Shown: piece after piece, positions 1 through 9,588 of the stretch
Layout of the letters: each line of letters starts with the position of its first letter
Position numbering within the stretch: the first letter of the stretch is position 1
NCBI GenBank assembly: GCA_938006875.1
Contig: CALLMJ010000025.1
Span: 1 to 59,942 of the forward strand
From: an uncultured Bacteroidia bacterium
GTDB taxonomy: Bacteria; Bacteroidota; Bacteroidia; J057; CALLMJ01
Length of the DNA stretch: 59,942 nt
Direction: 5' to 3'
The notes under the pieces: model-generated
The model's database searches: none
Seen by the model: the letters and a program-made list of their open reading frames with translations, nothing else
What the model was told of the DNA's origin: nothing
Program-made: the position numbers and the translations under genes

Positions 1-2844
1 AACTCTAGAAAAATTTATGTTTTGGGTAATCAGTTTTATGTTAGTACTGATAGTACCTTAGTTTTTTATGATGGAAAAGAACTTCAAGAATGCACATTAG
101 GAAATCCAGTTTCTTGGAATAAAAACCAAACATTGATTGTGCATCATAAATGGGGTTTAGGTGCAGTTCAAAATCAAACATTTCAACCGATTCAACAAAC
201 TCAAAATTTATCTAATAAAAAATTAGTTTCCTTAGTAAAAATTGATGAAGGAAATTATTTAATTTGTTCGCAAGAAAGGATTTGGAATTTTAAAAATGGT
301 GTAGTATTACCGTTTCCTAATAAAGCGGAAAATATTTACAAAGCTGGAATTATTACGGATATTAGACGTTCTCAAAATGGATATTTGATTATTTCTACTT
401 TACGTTCAGGTGTTTTAGTATTAACTTCAAAAGGAGATTTACAATATTGGTTAAATAGAAATGCAGGCTTAGAGTCAGAAGCAGTTTTTGGAACCATGGT
501 AGATGACCGTGAGCATTTGTGGATGGCAACAGAAATGGGTATTTCTTATGCAGATTTAAACCCCGGTATAACCTTTTTTTCTGAACGTTCTGGTTTAAAA
601 GGAAGTGTAAATCAAATTTTTAAAAAAGATAAAAATCTTTACGCAGCCACTGATAGAGGGTTGTTTATTCTTTCTATAGAAAATCAAATTCCTATTTTTA
701 AGCCTATAAAAGGTATAGCTTCAACTACCTTTAAAATCAAGGAATTTCAAAAACAACTTTTTGTTGCTTCTTTTTCGGGTTTGTTTCGTTTAGAAAAAGA
801 CTCTGCTATTGTCGTTACAAAAGAACCTACTTTTGATTTATGTTTATCAAAATCTGGAAAATTTTATGCAGTTACAGAAAATCGTATTATTAAAATTCAG
901 AAAGATTTAAAGTCTAAAAAGTTTGAAATTCAAACCTTAGACACACTTACTCAAAATATAGAATTTTTTATTGAAGACAATAAACGGAGAGATTGGTTTT
1001 GGTTAGGAAATTCAAAGTTTGTTGCTATTATTCAAATTCAAAATGATAGTATTATAAAGCAAATTCCTTTTCAAGTCAATGCAAGTGACTTAAAACCTGC
1101 TCAAACTACTAATAAAATATTATTGAGTAACGAAGGGATTTTTAAATTTGATAATCAAAAATGGCGTTTTACGAAAGATTCTTCTTTTGGTGAAAATTGG
1201 CTTTCACAGCCTGTTTCCTTTTTGTATAAAGACCCTAAAGGCTATTTATGGCTAAATTCTAATGAAAAACTTTTTCAAGCTGCTTGGAGTGAACAAAGTA
1301 AAGAATACCAATGGAAGCAAGTACCTATAAAAAAACTCAAAAATTTAAATGTCAATGACTTTTATCGTGAAAATGATGTAGTTTTTTGGTTAGGAACTAC
1401 ACAAGGCTTAGTGCGTTTTGAGCCAAGAGCAAAAGAAATTCAATCCACTAAGTTTTTTGTTTTACCTCGTAAAATTTTTATTAACCGTGATTCTTTAATT
1501 TTTGCGGGAAATTTTTTTGATAAAAATCATTTCGTACTTAATCAAACGGAAATTGATAAAAATTCTACTAAATTTTATACTGATTTACAATCTATTGAGT
1601 TTCATTTTACTGCTACTACTTACGAAGATCCCGCTGGTACTTATTTTCAATATAGGCTTATTGGATTAGATTCTACTTGGAAAAACTGGTCAAAAAATAA
1701 TATTTTTAGTTTTAATAACTTACCAATTGGCAAATATACTTTACAAGTAAGAGCCAAAAATATTTTAGAAGAAATTTCTCCAATATATAGTTACGAATTT
1801 GAAATTCAACCTTTTTGGTACCAAACCACCTTAGCAAAAGTTATTTTTGGGTTATTAGGAATTGTATTTTTAGGAGGTATCATTTGGTTAGGAATAGAAA
1901 TCAATACTAAGCGTTTAAAAGCTCAAAATGAGTGGTTGCAATCAGAAATAAATAAAGCTACCGCAGAAATTCAACAACAAAAATCAGAAATTGAAAAACA
2001 AAACCAAAAATTATTAGAAACCAATCAAATTATTTTAGAACAAAAATCAGAAATTGAGAAAGATAAACATATCATTGAAGAAAAAAATCAAGAAATCTTG
2101 GATAGTATAACTTACGCCAAAAGAATACAAAATGCTTTGATTCCATCTGACGAAAGTTTAACCAAAGCTTTTGGAAATGAATATTTTGTAGTATTTTTTC
2201 CTAGAGATATTGTATCAGGGGACTTTTACTGGCTAACAGAAGAAAACGGAATTTATATCATGGCGGTTGCTGATTGTACAGGGCATGGTGTTCCAGGTGG
2301 TTTTATGACTATGATTGGTAACACTCTCCTAAATCAAATTGTTGGACTTTATAATATTTTAGAACCTCATAAAATTCTTAATCAATTACACGTTGAAATT
2401 CGTACTGCTTTGAAACAAGATGAAGAAGGTTCCGAAGTGCGTGATGGTATGGATTTAACCATTTTGGTTTATCATAAAGATAAAAATTTATTACAGTTTG
2501 CTTCCGCTCAAAGACCCGTCTATTATGTCAATTCCGATGGAATATTAGAAGAAATAAAAGGTGATAAATTCCATATTGGTGGTAAAGACCCCGAAAGAAA
2601 TTATACTTTAAAAGAATTTCAAGTAAAAAAAGGTGATGCCTTTTATTTTAGTTCTGATGGTTATGCAGACCAATTTAATCCAGATAATAAAAAATTCTCA
2701 ACAGGTCGTCTTAAAAAACTCATTCAAGAGCTATATCCTTTACCCATGAAAGAACAAGGAAAAATACTTGCTCAAACTTATTTAGACTGGAAACAAGACT
2801 CAGAACAAATAGATGATGTTTTACTTTTCGGCGTAAAATTTTAA
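1..2844 (+). CDS. Sensor protein with two-component-regulator propeller, Y_Y_Y domain and SpoIIE-type phosphatase (5' partial)
   Basis: The frame is open through base 1, so the N-terminus lies outside the window; an internal TTG at 22 gives 940 residues, counted here. Residues about 1-450 show propeller-like repeats (for example DREHLWMATEMGISY, KGYLWLNSNEKLF). A Y_Y_Y-type domain follows at about 520-600, then one membrane helix near 605-628, a coiled coil near 630-700 rich in repeated KSEIEK blocks, and a PP2C/SpoIIE domain from about 715 (DIVSGDFYWL, VADCTGHGVPGG, DGYADQF, terminal DDVLLFG). The acidic residues expected to bind metal are present. The layout suggests an outer-surface or periplasmic sensor controlling a cytoplasmic serine/threonine phosphatase that may act on an anti-sigma-factor antagonist. 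Ligand and target are unknown. It ends one base before mnmD. Confidence 0.88.
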   Translation, partial: NSRKIYVLGNQFYVSTDSTLVFYDGKELQECTLGNPVSWNKNQTLIVHHKWGLGAVQNQTFQPIQQTQNLSNKKLVSLVKIDEGNYLICSQERIWNFKNGVVLPFPNKAENIYKAGIITDIRRSQNGYLIISTLRSGVLVLTSKGDLQYWLNRNAGLESEAVFGTMVDDREHLWMATEMGISYADLNPGITFFSERSGLKGSVNQIFKKDKNLYAATDRGLFILSIENQIPIFKPIKGIASTTFKIKEFQKQLFVASFSGLFRLEKDSAIVVTKEPTFDLCLSKSGKFYAVTENRIIKIQKDLKSKKFEIQTLDTLTQNIEFFIEDNKRRDWFWLGNSKFVAIIQIQNDSIIKQIPFQVNASDLKPAQTTNKILLSNEGIFKFDNQKWRFTKDSSFGENWLSQPVSFLYKDPKGYLWLNSNEKLFQAAWSEQSKEYQWKQVPIKKLKNLNVNDFYRENDVVFWLGTTQGLVRFEPRAKEIQSTKFFVLPRKIFINRDSLIFAGNFFDKNHFVLNQTEIDKNSTKFYTDLQSIEFHFTATTYEDPAGTYFQYRLIGLDSTWKNWSKNNIFSFNNLPIGKYTLQVRAKNILEEISPIYSYEFEIQPFWYQTTLAKVIFGLLGIVFLGGIIWLGIEINTKRLKAQNEWLQSEINKATAEIQQQKSEIEKQNQKLLETNQIILEQKSEIEKDKHIIEEKNQEILDSITYAKRIQNALIPSDESLTKAFGNEYFVVFFPRDIVSGDFYWLTEENGIYIMAVADCTGHGVPGGFMTMIGNTLLNQIVGLYNILEPHKILNQLHVEIRTALKQDEEGSEVRDGMDLTILVYHKDKNLLQFASAQRPVYYVNSDGILEEIKGDKFHIGGKDPERNYTLKEFQVKKGDAFYFSSDGYADQFNPDNKKFSTGRLKKLIQELYPLPMKEQGKILAQTYLDWKQDSEQIDDVLLFGVKF

Positions 2845-2845
2845 T

Positions 2846-3505
2846 ATGAAACTAGAAATTGAAATCACAAATGATGGCTCTTCCACGATTTTTATCCCTG
2901 AATGGAACGAAAGATACCATTCTAAAAATGGAGCTTTACAAGAATCTCTTTACATATATATTCAAAATGGACTTCATTATTTACAAAAAGATGTAATTCG
3001 TATTCTTGAAATTGGATTTGGTACGGGTTTGAATGTTTTACTTACTCATGCTCATCAGAAACCCAATACTTTTATTGATTATATAACTTTTGAGCCTTTT
3101 CCATTATCCCAAGATATTTACAACCAATTGAATTTTTCAGGTTTAAAGGGTTTAGAAAATTCTAAATATTTGCTAGATATATTGCATGAACTACCTAATA
3201 AGGAACCACTAAATCTTAATAAATTTTTTTCGTTTATGAAATACTACCAAACTATACAAGAATTTCAAACCACCCAAAAGTTTGATTTGGTTTATTGGGA
3301 CGCTTTTGGACCTAGGGTTCAACCAGAAATGTGGTCTTTAGAATTATGTCAAAAGATTTATCAATTATTAGAAAATGAAGGAATTATTGTTACTTATTGT
3401 TCACAAGGGCAGTTTAAGAGAAATTTAAAACAAGTAGGTTTTGAAGTAGAAGTTTTACCGGGTCCTCCATTTAAAAGAGAAATGACAAGAGCCATAAAAA
3501 AATAA
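2846..3505 (+). CDS. mnmD: tRNA 5-methylaminomethyl-2-thiouridine(34) methyltransferase, standalone MnmD
   Basis: 219 residues corresponding to the methyltransferase half of MnmC. It shows the SAM-binding motif EIGFGTG near residue 53 and the conserved DLVYWDAFGPRVQPEMWS segment near 147. The FAD oxidoreductase half of proteobacterial MnmC is absent, as is usual in Bacteroidota. The family methylates nm5s2U at the tRNA wobble position to mnm5s2U. Translation starts one base after the stop of the sensor-phosphatase gene, so the two are probably cotranscribed. The A-rich bases at its stop codon double as the U-run of the convergent structured RNA at 3504-3708. Confidence 0.9.
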   Translation: MKLEIEITNDGSSTIFIPEWNERYHSKNGALQESLYIYIQNGLHYLQKDVIRILEIGFGTGLNVLLTHAHQKPNTFIDYITFEPFPLSQDIYNQLNFSGLKGLENSKYLLDILHELPNKEPLNLNKFFSFMKYYQTIQEFQTTQKFDLVYWDAFGPRVQPEMWSLELCQKIYQLLENEGIIVTYCSQGQFKRNLKQVGFEVEVLPGPPFKREMTRAIKK

Positions 3506-3708
3506 AAAAAGCGTGTGGTGCGATTGGGTTATTTTGAAAACCTTCAATCAGACAAGATTTAAGAGCGTCTATAGCTTTGTAATCTTCCGTGTACTAACCA
3601 TTAAAGGTAATTCATACAAACTCATTGAGTTGAAGCCCGCCATTACTATAGGAATATCTCTATATTTCGTTTTGGTATAGGTTCAAAAAACGAATTTTCC
3701 CACACGCC
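3504..3708 (-). ncRNA. ssrS: Structured small RNA, candidate 6S RNA
   Basis: A 330-base gap between genes holds a rod-like RNA on the minus strand. GCGTGTGG (3707-3700) pairs with CCACACGC (3518-3511), and the latter runs straight into seven U (3510-3504), as in a 6S closing stem plus intrinsic terminator. Nested pairs follow: AGAG 3661-3658 with CTCT 3565-3562, CTATAG 3651-3646 with CTATAG 3574-3569, CTTC 3635-3632 with GAAG 3587-3584, TGTA 3618-3615 with TACA 3593-3590. Both flanks of the central bubble can form local hairpins (3694-3666; 3549-3522) or a long-range 9-bp helix (3688-3680 with 3542-3532), not both. A Bacteroidota promoter sits just upstream. Length (about 205 nt) and shape suit 6S RNA. 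No primary-sequence match was made, so the family name is an inference. Confidence 0.6.
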
Positions 3709-3712
3709 ATCA

Positions 3713-3742
3713 CAAAAATAACTCATTTTTATAAAAAACAAA
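3713..3742 (-). promoter_or_regulatory. Promoter of the 6S-like RNA
   Basis: On the minus strand TTTG (3742-3739) is followed after 18 nt by TATTTTTG (3720-3713), matching the Bacteroidota -33 TTG and -7 TAnnTTTG boxes. The predicted start falls at about 3708-3706, the first bases of the closing stem. This match is the main evidence that the RNA is read from the minus strand. Confidence 0.7.
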
Positions 3743-3835
3743 AATCACCTGATAATTTTTTTATCATTTTCTCAAAGCAAAGTCTTTTTTACCTAATCGT
3801 TTTTTTATTTATTTTGCATAGCCTTTTATCAATTT

Positions 3836-6040
3836 ATGCAATTTTTTAAGTCGTTATCCCTAAAAATTGATGCTATTCTTAATCCTAATCATCGGTTTTA
3901 TCCCATCAGAAAAAAATTATTACGTTTATTGGGGGTAGTAGTGGCTATTCATTTTCTTTTCTTTTTGATTTTGATTTGGGATATTCCATCTTTAAAGACA
4001 TTAGAAAATCCTAATTTGGCTGTTTCTACTCAGGTTTATTCAAGAGATGGAAAATTATTAGGAAATTTTTACGATGACCAATTTCGTATTAATATTCGTT
4101 ATAAAGATTTACCTAAAACACTTATTAACGCTTTAATAGCAACCGAAGATATTAGATTTTATCAACATCAAGGTGTTGATACCAGAGCATTGGGTGCTGT
4201 ATTTTTAGAAATGGTTGAAGGACGTGTTCGTGGAGGTTCAACCATAACCATGCAATTAGCTAGAAATATGTTTGATAATATTGGTAGAAAAAAAAGTATA
4301 TTTAGAAAAATGCGTGAAGCAATTGTTGCATGGCTTTTAGAAAGAAATTATTCCAAAGAGGAAATCTTAATGTTTTATTTTAATACGGTGAATTATGGTG
4401 GAAATATCCATGGAATTCAAACCGCTTCAAGAACTTATTTTAATAAAAATGCCAATGAATTACTCCCTCATGAAAGTGCTTTATTAGTGGGAATGTTAAA
4501 AGGTCCTTCATTATATCACCCCATAAAAAAACCTAAAAATGCCTTAGAAAGAAGAAATGTGGTTTTAAACCAACTTTTTAAATATGGCTATATTTCCAAA
4601 GAAGATTTAGAAAAATATAAATCAAAGCCTCTGGGTGTAGCAAATAAAAGTTCTTATCACGAGTATGTACCTCAAGGCACTGCTTTATATTTTAGGCAAG
4701 CCTTACAACAGTTTTTGAAAGAATGGTGCGAAAAAAATAATTATAACCTTTTTACGGATGGTCTAAAAATTTATACAACACTAGATTCACGTTTACAAGA
4801 ACATGCTGAAAAAGCTATACAAAAGCGTATCCCCTATTTACAGGATTTATTGAATCAAGAATTCAAATCACGAAAACCTTGGGAACAAAATGAACAAATA
4901 TTAATTGCTGCTATGAAACGTTCTCCCCGTTATCATATTGGTAAAAATGCAGGTTTATCAGAAGAAGAAATTAGAAAATCTTTTGATAGACATGTTTTAA
5001 TGAAATTATTTGATTGGAAATCCCCTAATTATGAAAAAGATACCGTTTTGACTCCATGGGATTCCTTAAAATATTTTGCTGGATTAATTCATTCGGGCTT
5101 GATTACTTTAGACCCTAGTAATGGGCATATTTTAGCTTATGTAGGTGGAATTGACTTCAAATTTTTTCCTTTGGATATTATAAAACAAGAAAGAAGGCAA
5201 GCAGGTACTATTTTTATGCCTTTTGTTTATGCTGCTGCTTTTGAAAAAGGTTATGAACCTTGTACCATAGAACAAAATACTCCTATTACTATCAAAACTC
5301 CAGAGGGAGATTTATGGACCCCCAAAAATATTGGTGGTTGGGTTACGGAGCCACTTCCTTTAATTCAAGCCTTTTCTATGATGTATAATATTGTAGTAAC
5401 TAGATTATCAGAAAAAATTTCTGTTGATTTTTTAATTGATATAGCAGGAAAATTAGGAATTACGTCACCTTTAAAGGCAGTACCTTCTCTGGGTATGGGA
5501 ACGGCAGACCTTAATTTATTTGAATTGGTTTCTGCTTATGCACCTTTTGCTAATCAAGGTACTTGGAATCAACCCATTTTTGTTACGAAAATTGAAGATA
5601 AAAACGGAAATTTACTAGCAGATTTTACTTCTAATCAAAGAAAAGCAATTTCTGAAAAAAGTGCTTACAATACTTTGGAATGTTTAAGATATACCGCAAA
5701 TAATGGTACTGCATTTGAGGCAAGAAGTAATTATCGTATTCCTGTAGATATTGCAGGAATGACGGGTAGAACTCAAAGCCATGCAGATAGTTGGTATGTG
5801 GGATTAACACCTAATACCGTTACTGCAATTTGGGCTGGTTGTATAGATAGAAGAGTATTTTTTAAATCGTATTATCACGGACAAGGGGCTTTTATGTGTC
5901 TTCCTATCTGGGGTGACTATATCCAAAATGCTTATTATGATTCTACCATTAACCTACCAGACCGTGCTTTCTATAAAAATTCTGATTATAAAATTTCTTT
6001 GAATTGTTTAAAAACAGAAATCAAAAAGGAAAAACAATAA
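3836..6040 (+). CDS. Class A PBP-like peptidoglycan glycosyltransferase with degenerate transpeptidase domain
   Basis: 734 residues: a cytoplasmic N-terminus, one membrane anchor near 35-52, a GT51 glycosyltransferase domain and a transpeptidase-fold domain. The GT51 motifs are intact: TEDIRFYQHQG with catalytic Glu104, GGSTITMQLARN at 133-144, and KEEILMFYFNTVNYGG. The transpeptidase motifs are not. The SxxK serine and lysine are Thr458 and Met461 (AGTIFMPF), SxN reads MYN (516-518) and KTG reads MTG (642-644), while the surrounding family sequence (LDPSNGHILAYVGG, DSWYVGLTPNTVTAIW) is well kept. The protein probably polymerises glycan strands but cannot acylate stem peptides. The gene stands alone, divergent from the 6S-like RNA. 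ATG 3836 fits the family start. Confidence 0.9.
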   Translation: MQFFKSLSLKIDAILNPNHRFYPIRKKLLRLLGVVVAIHFLFFLILIWDIPSLKTLENPNLAVSTQVYSRDGKLLGNFYDDQFRINIRYKDLPKTLINALIATEDIRFYQHQGVDTRALGAVFLEMVEGRVRGGSTITMQLARNMFDNIGRKKSIFRKMREAIVAWLLERNYSKEEILMFYFNTVNYGGNIHGIQTASRTYFNKNANELLPHESALLVGMLKGPSLYHPIKKPKNALERRNVVLNQLFKYGYISKEDLEKYKSKPLGVANKSSYHEYVPQGTALYFRQALQQFLKEWCEKNNYNLFTDGLKIYTTLDSRLQEHAEKAIQKRIPYLQDLLNQEFKSRKPWEQNEQILIAAMKRSPRYHIGKNAGLSEEEIRKSFDRHVLMKLFDWKSPNYEKDTVLTPWDSLKYFAGLIHSGLITLDPSNGHILAYVGGIDFKFFPLDIIKQERRQAGTIFMPFVYAAAFEKGYEPCTIEQNTPITIKTPEGDLWTPKNIGGWVTEPLPLIQAFSMMYNIVVTRLSEKISVDFLIDIAGKLGITSPLKAVPSLGMGTADLNLFELVSAYAPFANQGTWNQPIFVTKIEDKNGNLLADFTSNQRKAISEKSAYNTLECLRYTANNGTAFEARSNYRIPVDIAGMTGRTQSHADSWYVGLTPNTVTAIWAGCIDRRVFFKSYYHGQGAFMCLPIWGDYIQNAYYDSTINLPDRAFYKNSDYKISLNCLKTEIKKEKQ

Positions 6041-6168
6041 GTTTTCTTTACGATTAAGAAACTATTGAGTAAAAAATTGTTTTTAATGTGATGTTAAAAA
6101 CGAAACAGACTTATCCACATTTATAAAAAAAGCAAGTGAATAAAAGTGTAGATAAAATATAAAAAAAA

Positions 6169-6200
6169 TTTGGAATATAAGGAGAAAAAATGTAATTTTG
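6169..6200 (+). promoter_or_regulatory. Promoter of the ribosomal supercluster
   Basis: TTTG (6169-6172) is followed after 20 nt by TAATTTTG (6193-6200), the Bacteroidota -33/-7 pair. Transcription would begin near 6206, giving a leader of about 45 nt before rpsL. No comparably complete promoter was noticed elsewhere in the cluster. Confidence 0.65.
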
Positions 6201-6250
6201 CGGTTCTAAAATTGAATTTGTAAAATATTCATTATTAAAGAGAAGAAAGT

Positions 6251-6658
6251 ATGCCAACAATACAGCAGCTAGTAAGAAAAGCAAGAAGTCCAAAAGTATG
6301 GAAAAGTAAGTCTCCAGCTTTAGATTCTTGCCCACAAAAGAGGGGAGTATGTACGCGTGTTTATATAACAACGCCAAAAAAGCCAAATTCAGCACAAAGA
6401 AAAGTGGCTAAAGTAAAATTATCAAATGGTATAGAGGTGATTGCTTATATTCCTGGAGAAGGACATAATTTACAAGAACACTCTATTGTATTAGTGAGAG
6501 GAGGTCGTGTTAAAGACTTACCAGGGGTTCGTTATCATATTGTAAGAGGTGCATTAGATACTGCAGGAGTTAACGATAGAAAGCAAGGTCGCTCTAAATA
6601 CGGTACAAAGAAAAATCAAAAAGCTGCAGCGGCAAAAGGAGGCGCTAAGAAAAAATAA
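6251..6658 (+). CDS. rpsL: 30S ribosomal protein S12
   Basis: 135 residues with the universal S12 blocks, including [12 protein letters not shown] and [13 protein letters not shown]. Both lysines whose substitution gives streptomycin resistance in other bacteria are the wild-type residues. S12 sits at the decoding centre of the small subunit. The C-terminus ends in a lysine/alanine-rich tail ([11 protein letters not shown]), a normal lineage-specific extension. It is the first gene of the cluster and is followed by rpsG after 5 nt. Confidence 0.98.
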   Translation: MPTIQQLVRKARSPKVWKSKSPALDSCPQKRGVCTRVYITTPKKPNSAQRKVAKVKLSNGIEVIAYIPGEGHNLQEHSIVLVRGGRVKDLPGVRYHIVRGALDTAGVNDRKQGRSKYGTKKNQKAAAAKGGAKKK

Positions 6659-6663
6659 AGTTT

Positions 6664-7131
6664 ATGAGAAATAGAAAAGCTCCTAAAAGATATGTGTTAC
6701 CCGATCCTAAATTCAAATCAGAAGTGGTAACCAAATTTGTTAACAAACTAATGTTACATGGTAAAAAAAATTTAGCTTTTACCATATTCTATGATGCATT
6801 AGACTTAGTAGAAAAAAAATTACAACAGCCTGGTTTAGAGGTATTTCAAAATGCTTTGAATAACGTAATGCCGGTAGTTGAAGTAAAAAGTAGAAGAATT
6901 GGTGGTGCAACTTTTCAAGTTCCTACTGAAGTTAGACCCGAAAGAAGACTCTCTCTTGGCATGATTTGGTTAATCACTTATGCCAGAAAAAGAGGTGAGA
7001 AAACTATGACTGAAAGATTATGTAATGAAATTATTTCTGCTTCCAAAGGTGAGGGTGCCGCTTTCAAAAAGAAAGAAGATACTCACAAAATGGCAGAAGC
7101 CAATAAAGCTTTTTCGCACTTCAAATTTTAA
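6664..7131 (+). CDS. rpsG: 30S ribosomal protein S7
   Basis: 155 residues matching bacterial S7 from [15 protein letters not shown] through [20 protein letters not shown]-like terminal residues (here [16 protein letters not shown]). S7 nucleates assembly of the 16S 3' domain and lines the E-site exit channel. It lies between rpsL (5 nt) and fusA (12 nt), the standard str order, so it should be cotranscribed from the 6169 promoter. Confidence 0.98.
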   Translation: MRNRKAPKRYVLPDPKFKSEVVTKFVNKLMLHGKKNLAFTIFYDALDLVEKKLQQPGLEVFQNALNNVMPVVEVKSRRIGGATFQVPTEVRPERRLSLGMIWLITYARKRGEKTMTERLCNEIISASKGEGAAFKKKEDTHKMAEANKAFSHFKF

Positions 7132-7143
7132 TATTTTTAGACA

Positions 7144-9249
7144 ATGAAAAAAACAGATTTAGCACATTGTAGAAATATTGGTATCATGGCTCACATTGAT
7201 GCCGGTAAGACTACAACAACAGAAAGAATTTTATTTTATACAGGTATAGTTCACAAAATTGGTGAAGTACATGACGGTGCTGCTACTATGGACTGGATGG
7301 TTCAAGAGCAAGAAAGAGGTATTACTATTACTTCTGCTTGTACTACAACCTACTGGAAATATAGAAACGAAGATTATAGAATTAATATAATAGACACTCC
7401 CGGTCACGTTGACTTTACAGTAGAAGTTGAGCGGTCTTTAAGAGTATTAGATGGTGCAATTGCACTATTTTGTTCTGTCGGTGGTGTAGAGCCTCAATCA
7501 GAAACTGTTTGGAGACAAGCTAATAAATATGGAGTACCTCGTATCTGTTTCGTTAATAAAATGGACAGAGCCGGGGCCGATTTCTTTAAAGTGGTAAGTC
7601 AAATTAAAGAAAGACTTGGTGCAAATCCTGTTCCTTTACAAGTTCCAATTGGCGCTGAAGAAAACTTTAAAGGAGTTGTTGATTTAATTACTAGAAAAGG
7701 TATCGTTTGGAATGAAGATGATTACGGAATGACCTATAGAGAAGTTCCTATTCCTGATGATATCATTGATGAAGTAGATCACTGGAGACAACACTTAATT
7801 GAGTCTGTTGCTGAATATGATGATAAATTATTAGAAAAATTCTTTGAGGACCAAGATAGTATTACAGAAGATGAGATTATTGCAGCTTTAAGACAAGCAG
7901 TTTTATCTATGTCTATTTTCCCTGTAATGTGTGGTTCTTCATTTAAAAATAAAGGTGTTCAAGCAGCATTAGATGCGGTTTGTAGATACTTACCTTCTCC
8001 TAGTGATTTACCTCCTGTAAAAGGTATAAACCCAAAAACTGGCGAAGAAGAAACGAGAAAACCTTCTAATGATGATTATTTTACTGGTTTAGCATTTAAA
8101 ATTATGACTGACCCTTATGTTGGTCGTTTAGCGTTTTTTAGAGCTTATTCCGGAGTTTTAAACTCAGGTTCTTACGTTTTAAATACTCGCAGTGGTGATA
8201 AAGAAAGAATTAGTCGAATAGTTCAAATGCATGCTAATAAGCAAAATCCTATTGAATTAGTTGAGGCTGGGGATATTGCTGCTGCTGTAGGTTTCAAAAA
8301 CGTAAGAACAGGTGATACGATTTGTGATGTTGATCATCCCATTGCATTAGAATCAATGGTTTTCCCTGACCCTGTTATTGAAATTGCTGTTGAACCCAAA
8401 ACTCAAGCTGATGCTGATAAAATGTCCAATGCTCTAGCTAAATTAGCAGAGGAAGATCCTACTTTTAAAGTGAAAACTGATGAAGAATCTGGGCAAACTA
8501 TTATTGCAGGTATGGGCGAGCTTCACTTAGAAATTCTTGTTGATAGAATGAGACGTGAATTCAAGGTGGAAGTGAATGAAGGTCAGCCCCAAGTATCTTA
8601 TAGAGAGACTATTACATCAACAGTTCAACATAGAGAAATTTTCAAAAAACAAACTGGTGGTAGAGGTAAATTTGCTGATATTGTAGTAGAATTTTCTCCT
8701 ATTGAAGGTGGAAAAGGCTTTGAGTTTGTTAATGAAATTAAAGGAGGAGTAATTCCGAAAGAATTTATTCCTTCAGTTGAAAAAGGTATCAAAATGGCAA
8801 TGAATGAAGGTGTTTTAGCTGGTTATTTGTGTGAAGGTGTGAAAGTAAGATTGATAGATGGTTCTTACCATGAAGTGGATTCTGATTCATTATCTTTTGA
8901 ATTAGCAGGTAGATACGCTTTTCGTGAAGCATGCTTAAAAGCTAACCCTATTTTATTAGAACCTATTATGAAAGTGGAAGTTGTAACTCCAGAAGAATAT
9001 ATGGGTACAATTGTAGGTGACTTAAATAGAAGACGTGGACAAATTGCATCAATGGATTCAAGAGGTTCAGCTCAAGTTGTGAATGCATTAGTACCATTAT
9101 CAGAAATGTTTGGATACGTTACACAATTAAGAACTATGTCTTCTGGTAGAGCATTTTCAACCATGGTATTTGATCATTATGAACAAACACCAAGAAATAT
9201 ACAGGAAGAGGTAATAGCGAAAGTTAAAGGTTTAAAATCAAAAGCATAA
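7144..9249 (+). CDS. fusA: Translation elongation factor G
   Basis: 701 residues, the full family length. GTPase motifs are intact: G1 [14 protein letters not shown], switch [10 protein letters not shown]3 DTPGHVDF, G4 NKMDRAGAD. Domains II-V follow, including [14 protein letters not shown] and [20 protein letters not shown] catalyses GTP-dependent translocation and, with RRF, ribosome recycling. Unlike the classical str operon, no tuf follows; rpsJ begins 7 nt after the stop, which is the usual Bacteroidota arrangement. No second EF-G paralogue is in the window. Confidence 0.98.
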   Translation: MKKTDLAHCRNIGIMAHIDAGKTTTTERILFYTGIVHKIGEVHDGAATMDWMVQEQERGITITSACTTTYWKYRNEDYRINIIDTPGHVDFTVEVERSLRVLDGAIALFCSVGGVEPQSETVWRQANKYGVPRICFVNKMDRAGADFFKVVSQIKERLGANPVPLQVPIGAEENFKGVVDLITRKGIVWNEDDYGMTYREVPIPDDIIDEVDHWRQHLIESVAEYDDKLLEKFFEDQDSITEDEIIAALRQAVLSMSIFPVMCGSSFKNKGVQAALDAVCRYLPSPSDLPPVKGINPKTGEEETRKPSNDDYFTGLAFKIMTDPYVGRLAFFRAYSGVLNSGSYVLNTRSGDKERISRIVQMHANKQNPIELVEAGDIAAAVGFKNVRTGDTICDVDHPIALESMVFPDPVIEIAVEPKTQADADKMSNALAKLAEEDPTFKVKTDEESGQTIIAGMGELHLEILVDRMRREFKVEVNEGQPQVSYRETITSTVQHREIFKKQTGGRGKFADIVVEFSPIEGGKGFEFVNEIKGGVIPKEFIPSVEKGIKMAMNEGVLAGYLCEGVKVRLIDGSYHEVDSDSLSFELAGRYAFREACLKANPILLEPIMKVEVVTPEEYMGTIVGDLNRRRGQIASMDSRGSAQVVNALVPLSEMFGYVTQLRTMSSGRAFSTMVFDHYEQTPRNIQEEVIAKVKGLKSKA

Positions 9250-9256
9250 TAAAGAA

Positions 9257-9568
9257 ATGACGCAAAAAATTCGTATTAAACTTAAGTCATTTGACCATAA
9301 TTTGGTAGATAGAAGTGCGGAAAAAATAGTAAAAGCAGTTAAAGCGACACAGGCAGAAATTTATGGTCCTGTGCCGCTTCCTACTGATAAAACTATTATT
9401 ACGGTGAATCGTTCTCCACACGTGAATAAAGAGTCAAGGGAGCAATTTCAAGTAAATGCTCATAAAAGACTTATAGATATAGTGAGTTCAAGCACAAAAA
9501 CGGTAGATGCTCTGATGAAATTAGAGTTACCCAGCGGTGTAGATGTAGAAATTAAAGTTTTAGACTAA
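9257..9568 (+). CDS. rpsJ: 30S ribosomal protein S10
   Basis: 103 residues. The family blocks [23 protein letters not shown] and [12 protein letters not shown] are clear. S10 belongs to the head of the small subunit and in other bacteria also acts in antitermination with NusB. It opens the S10 cluster, 7 nt after fusA and 20 nt before rplC. No SD-like sequence precedes the ATG. Confidence 0.98.
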   Translation: MTQKIRIKLKSFDHNLVDRSAEKIVKAVKATQAEIYGPVPLPTDKTIITVNRSPHVNKESREQFQVNAHKRLIDIVSSSTKTVDALMKLELPSGVDVEIKVLD

Positions 9569-9588
9569 ATTTAAAAAATTTATAAGCA

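Noticed and set aside
3504-3708. Identity as RNase P RNA, tmRNA or SRP RNA
   Set aside because: Too short for RNase P or tmRNA, with no GAGGAAAGUCC-like core, no tRNA-like ends and no GGAAG SRP tetraloop motif.
3506-3835. Structured RNA read on the plus strand
   Set aside because: The same stems exist on both strands, but only the minus strand has a matching promoter and a U-run directly after the closing stem.
6111-6395. 94-codon minus-strand frame at the rpsL 5' end
   Set aside because: Covers the strong rpsL promoter and part of rpsL; low-complexity hydrophobic shadow.
6251-6658. Streptomycin-resistance mutation in rpsL
   Set aside because: Both key lysine positions are wild type.
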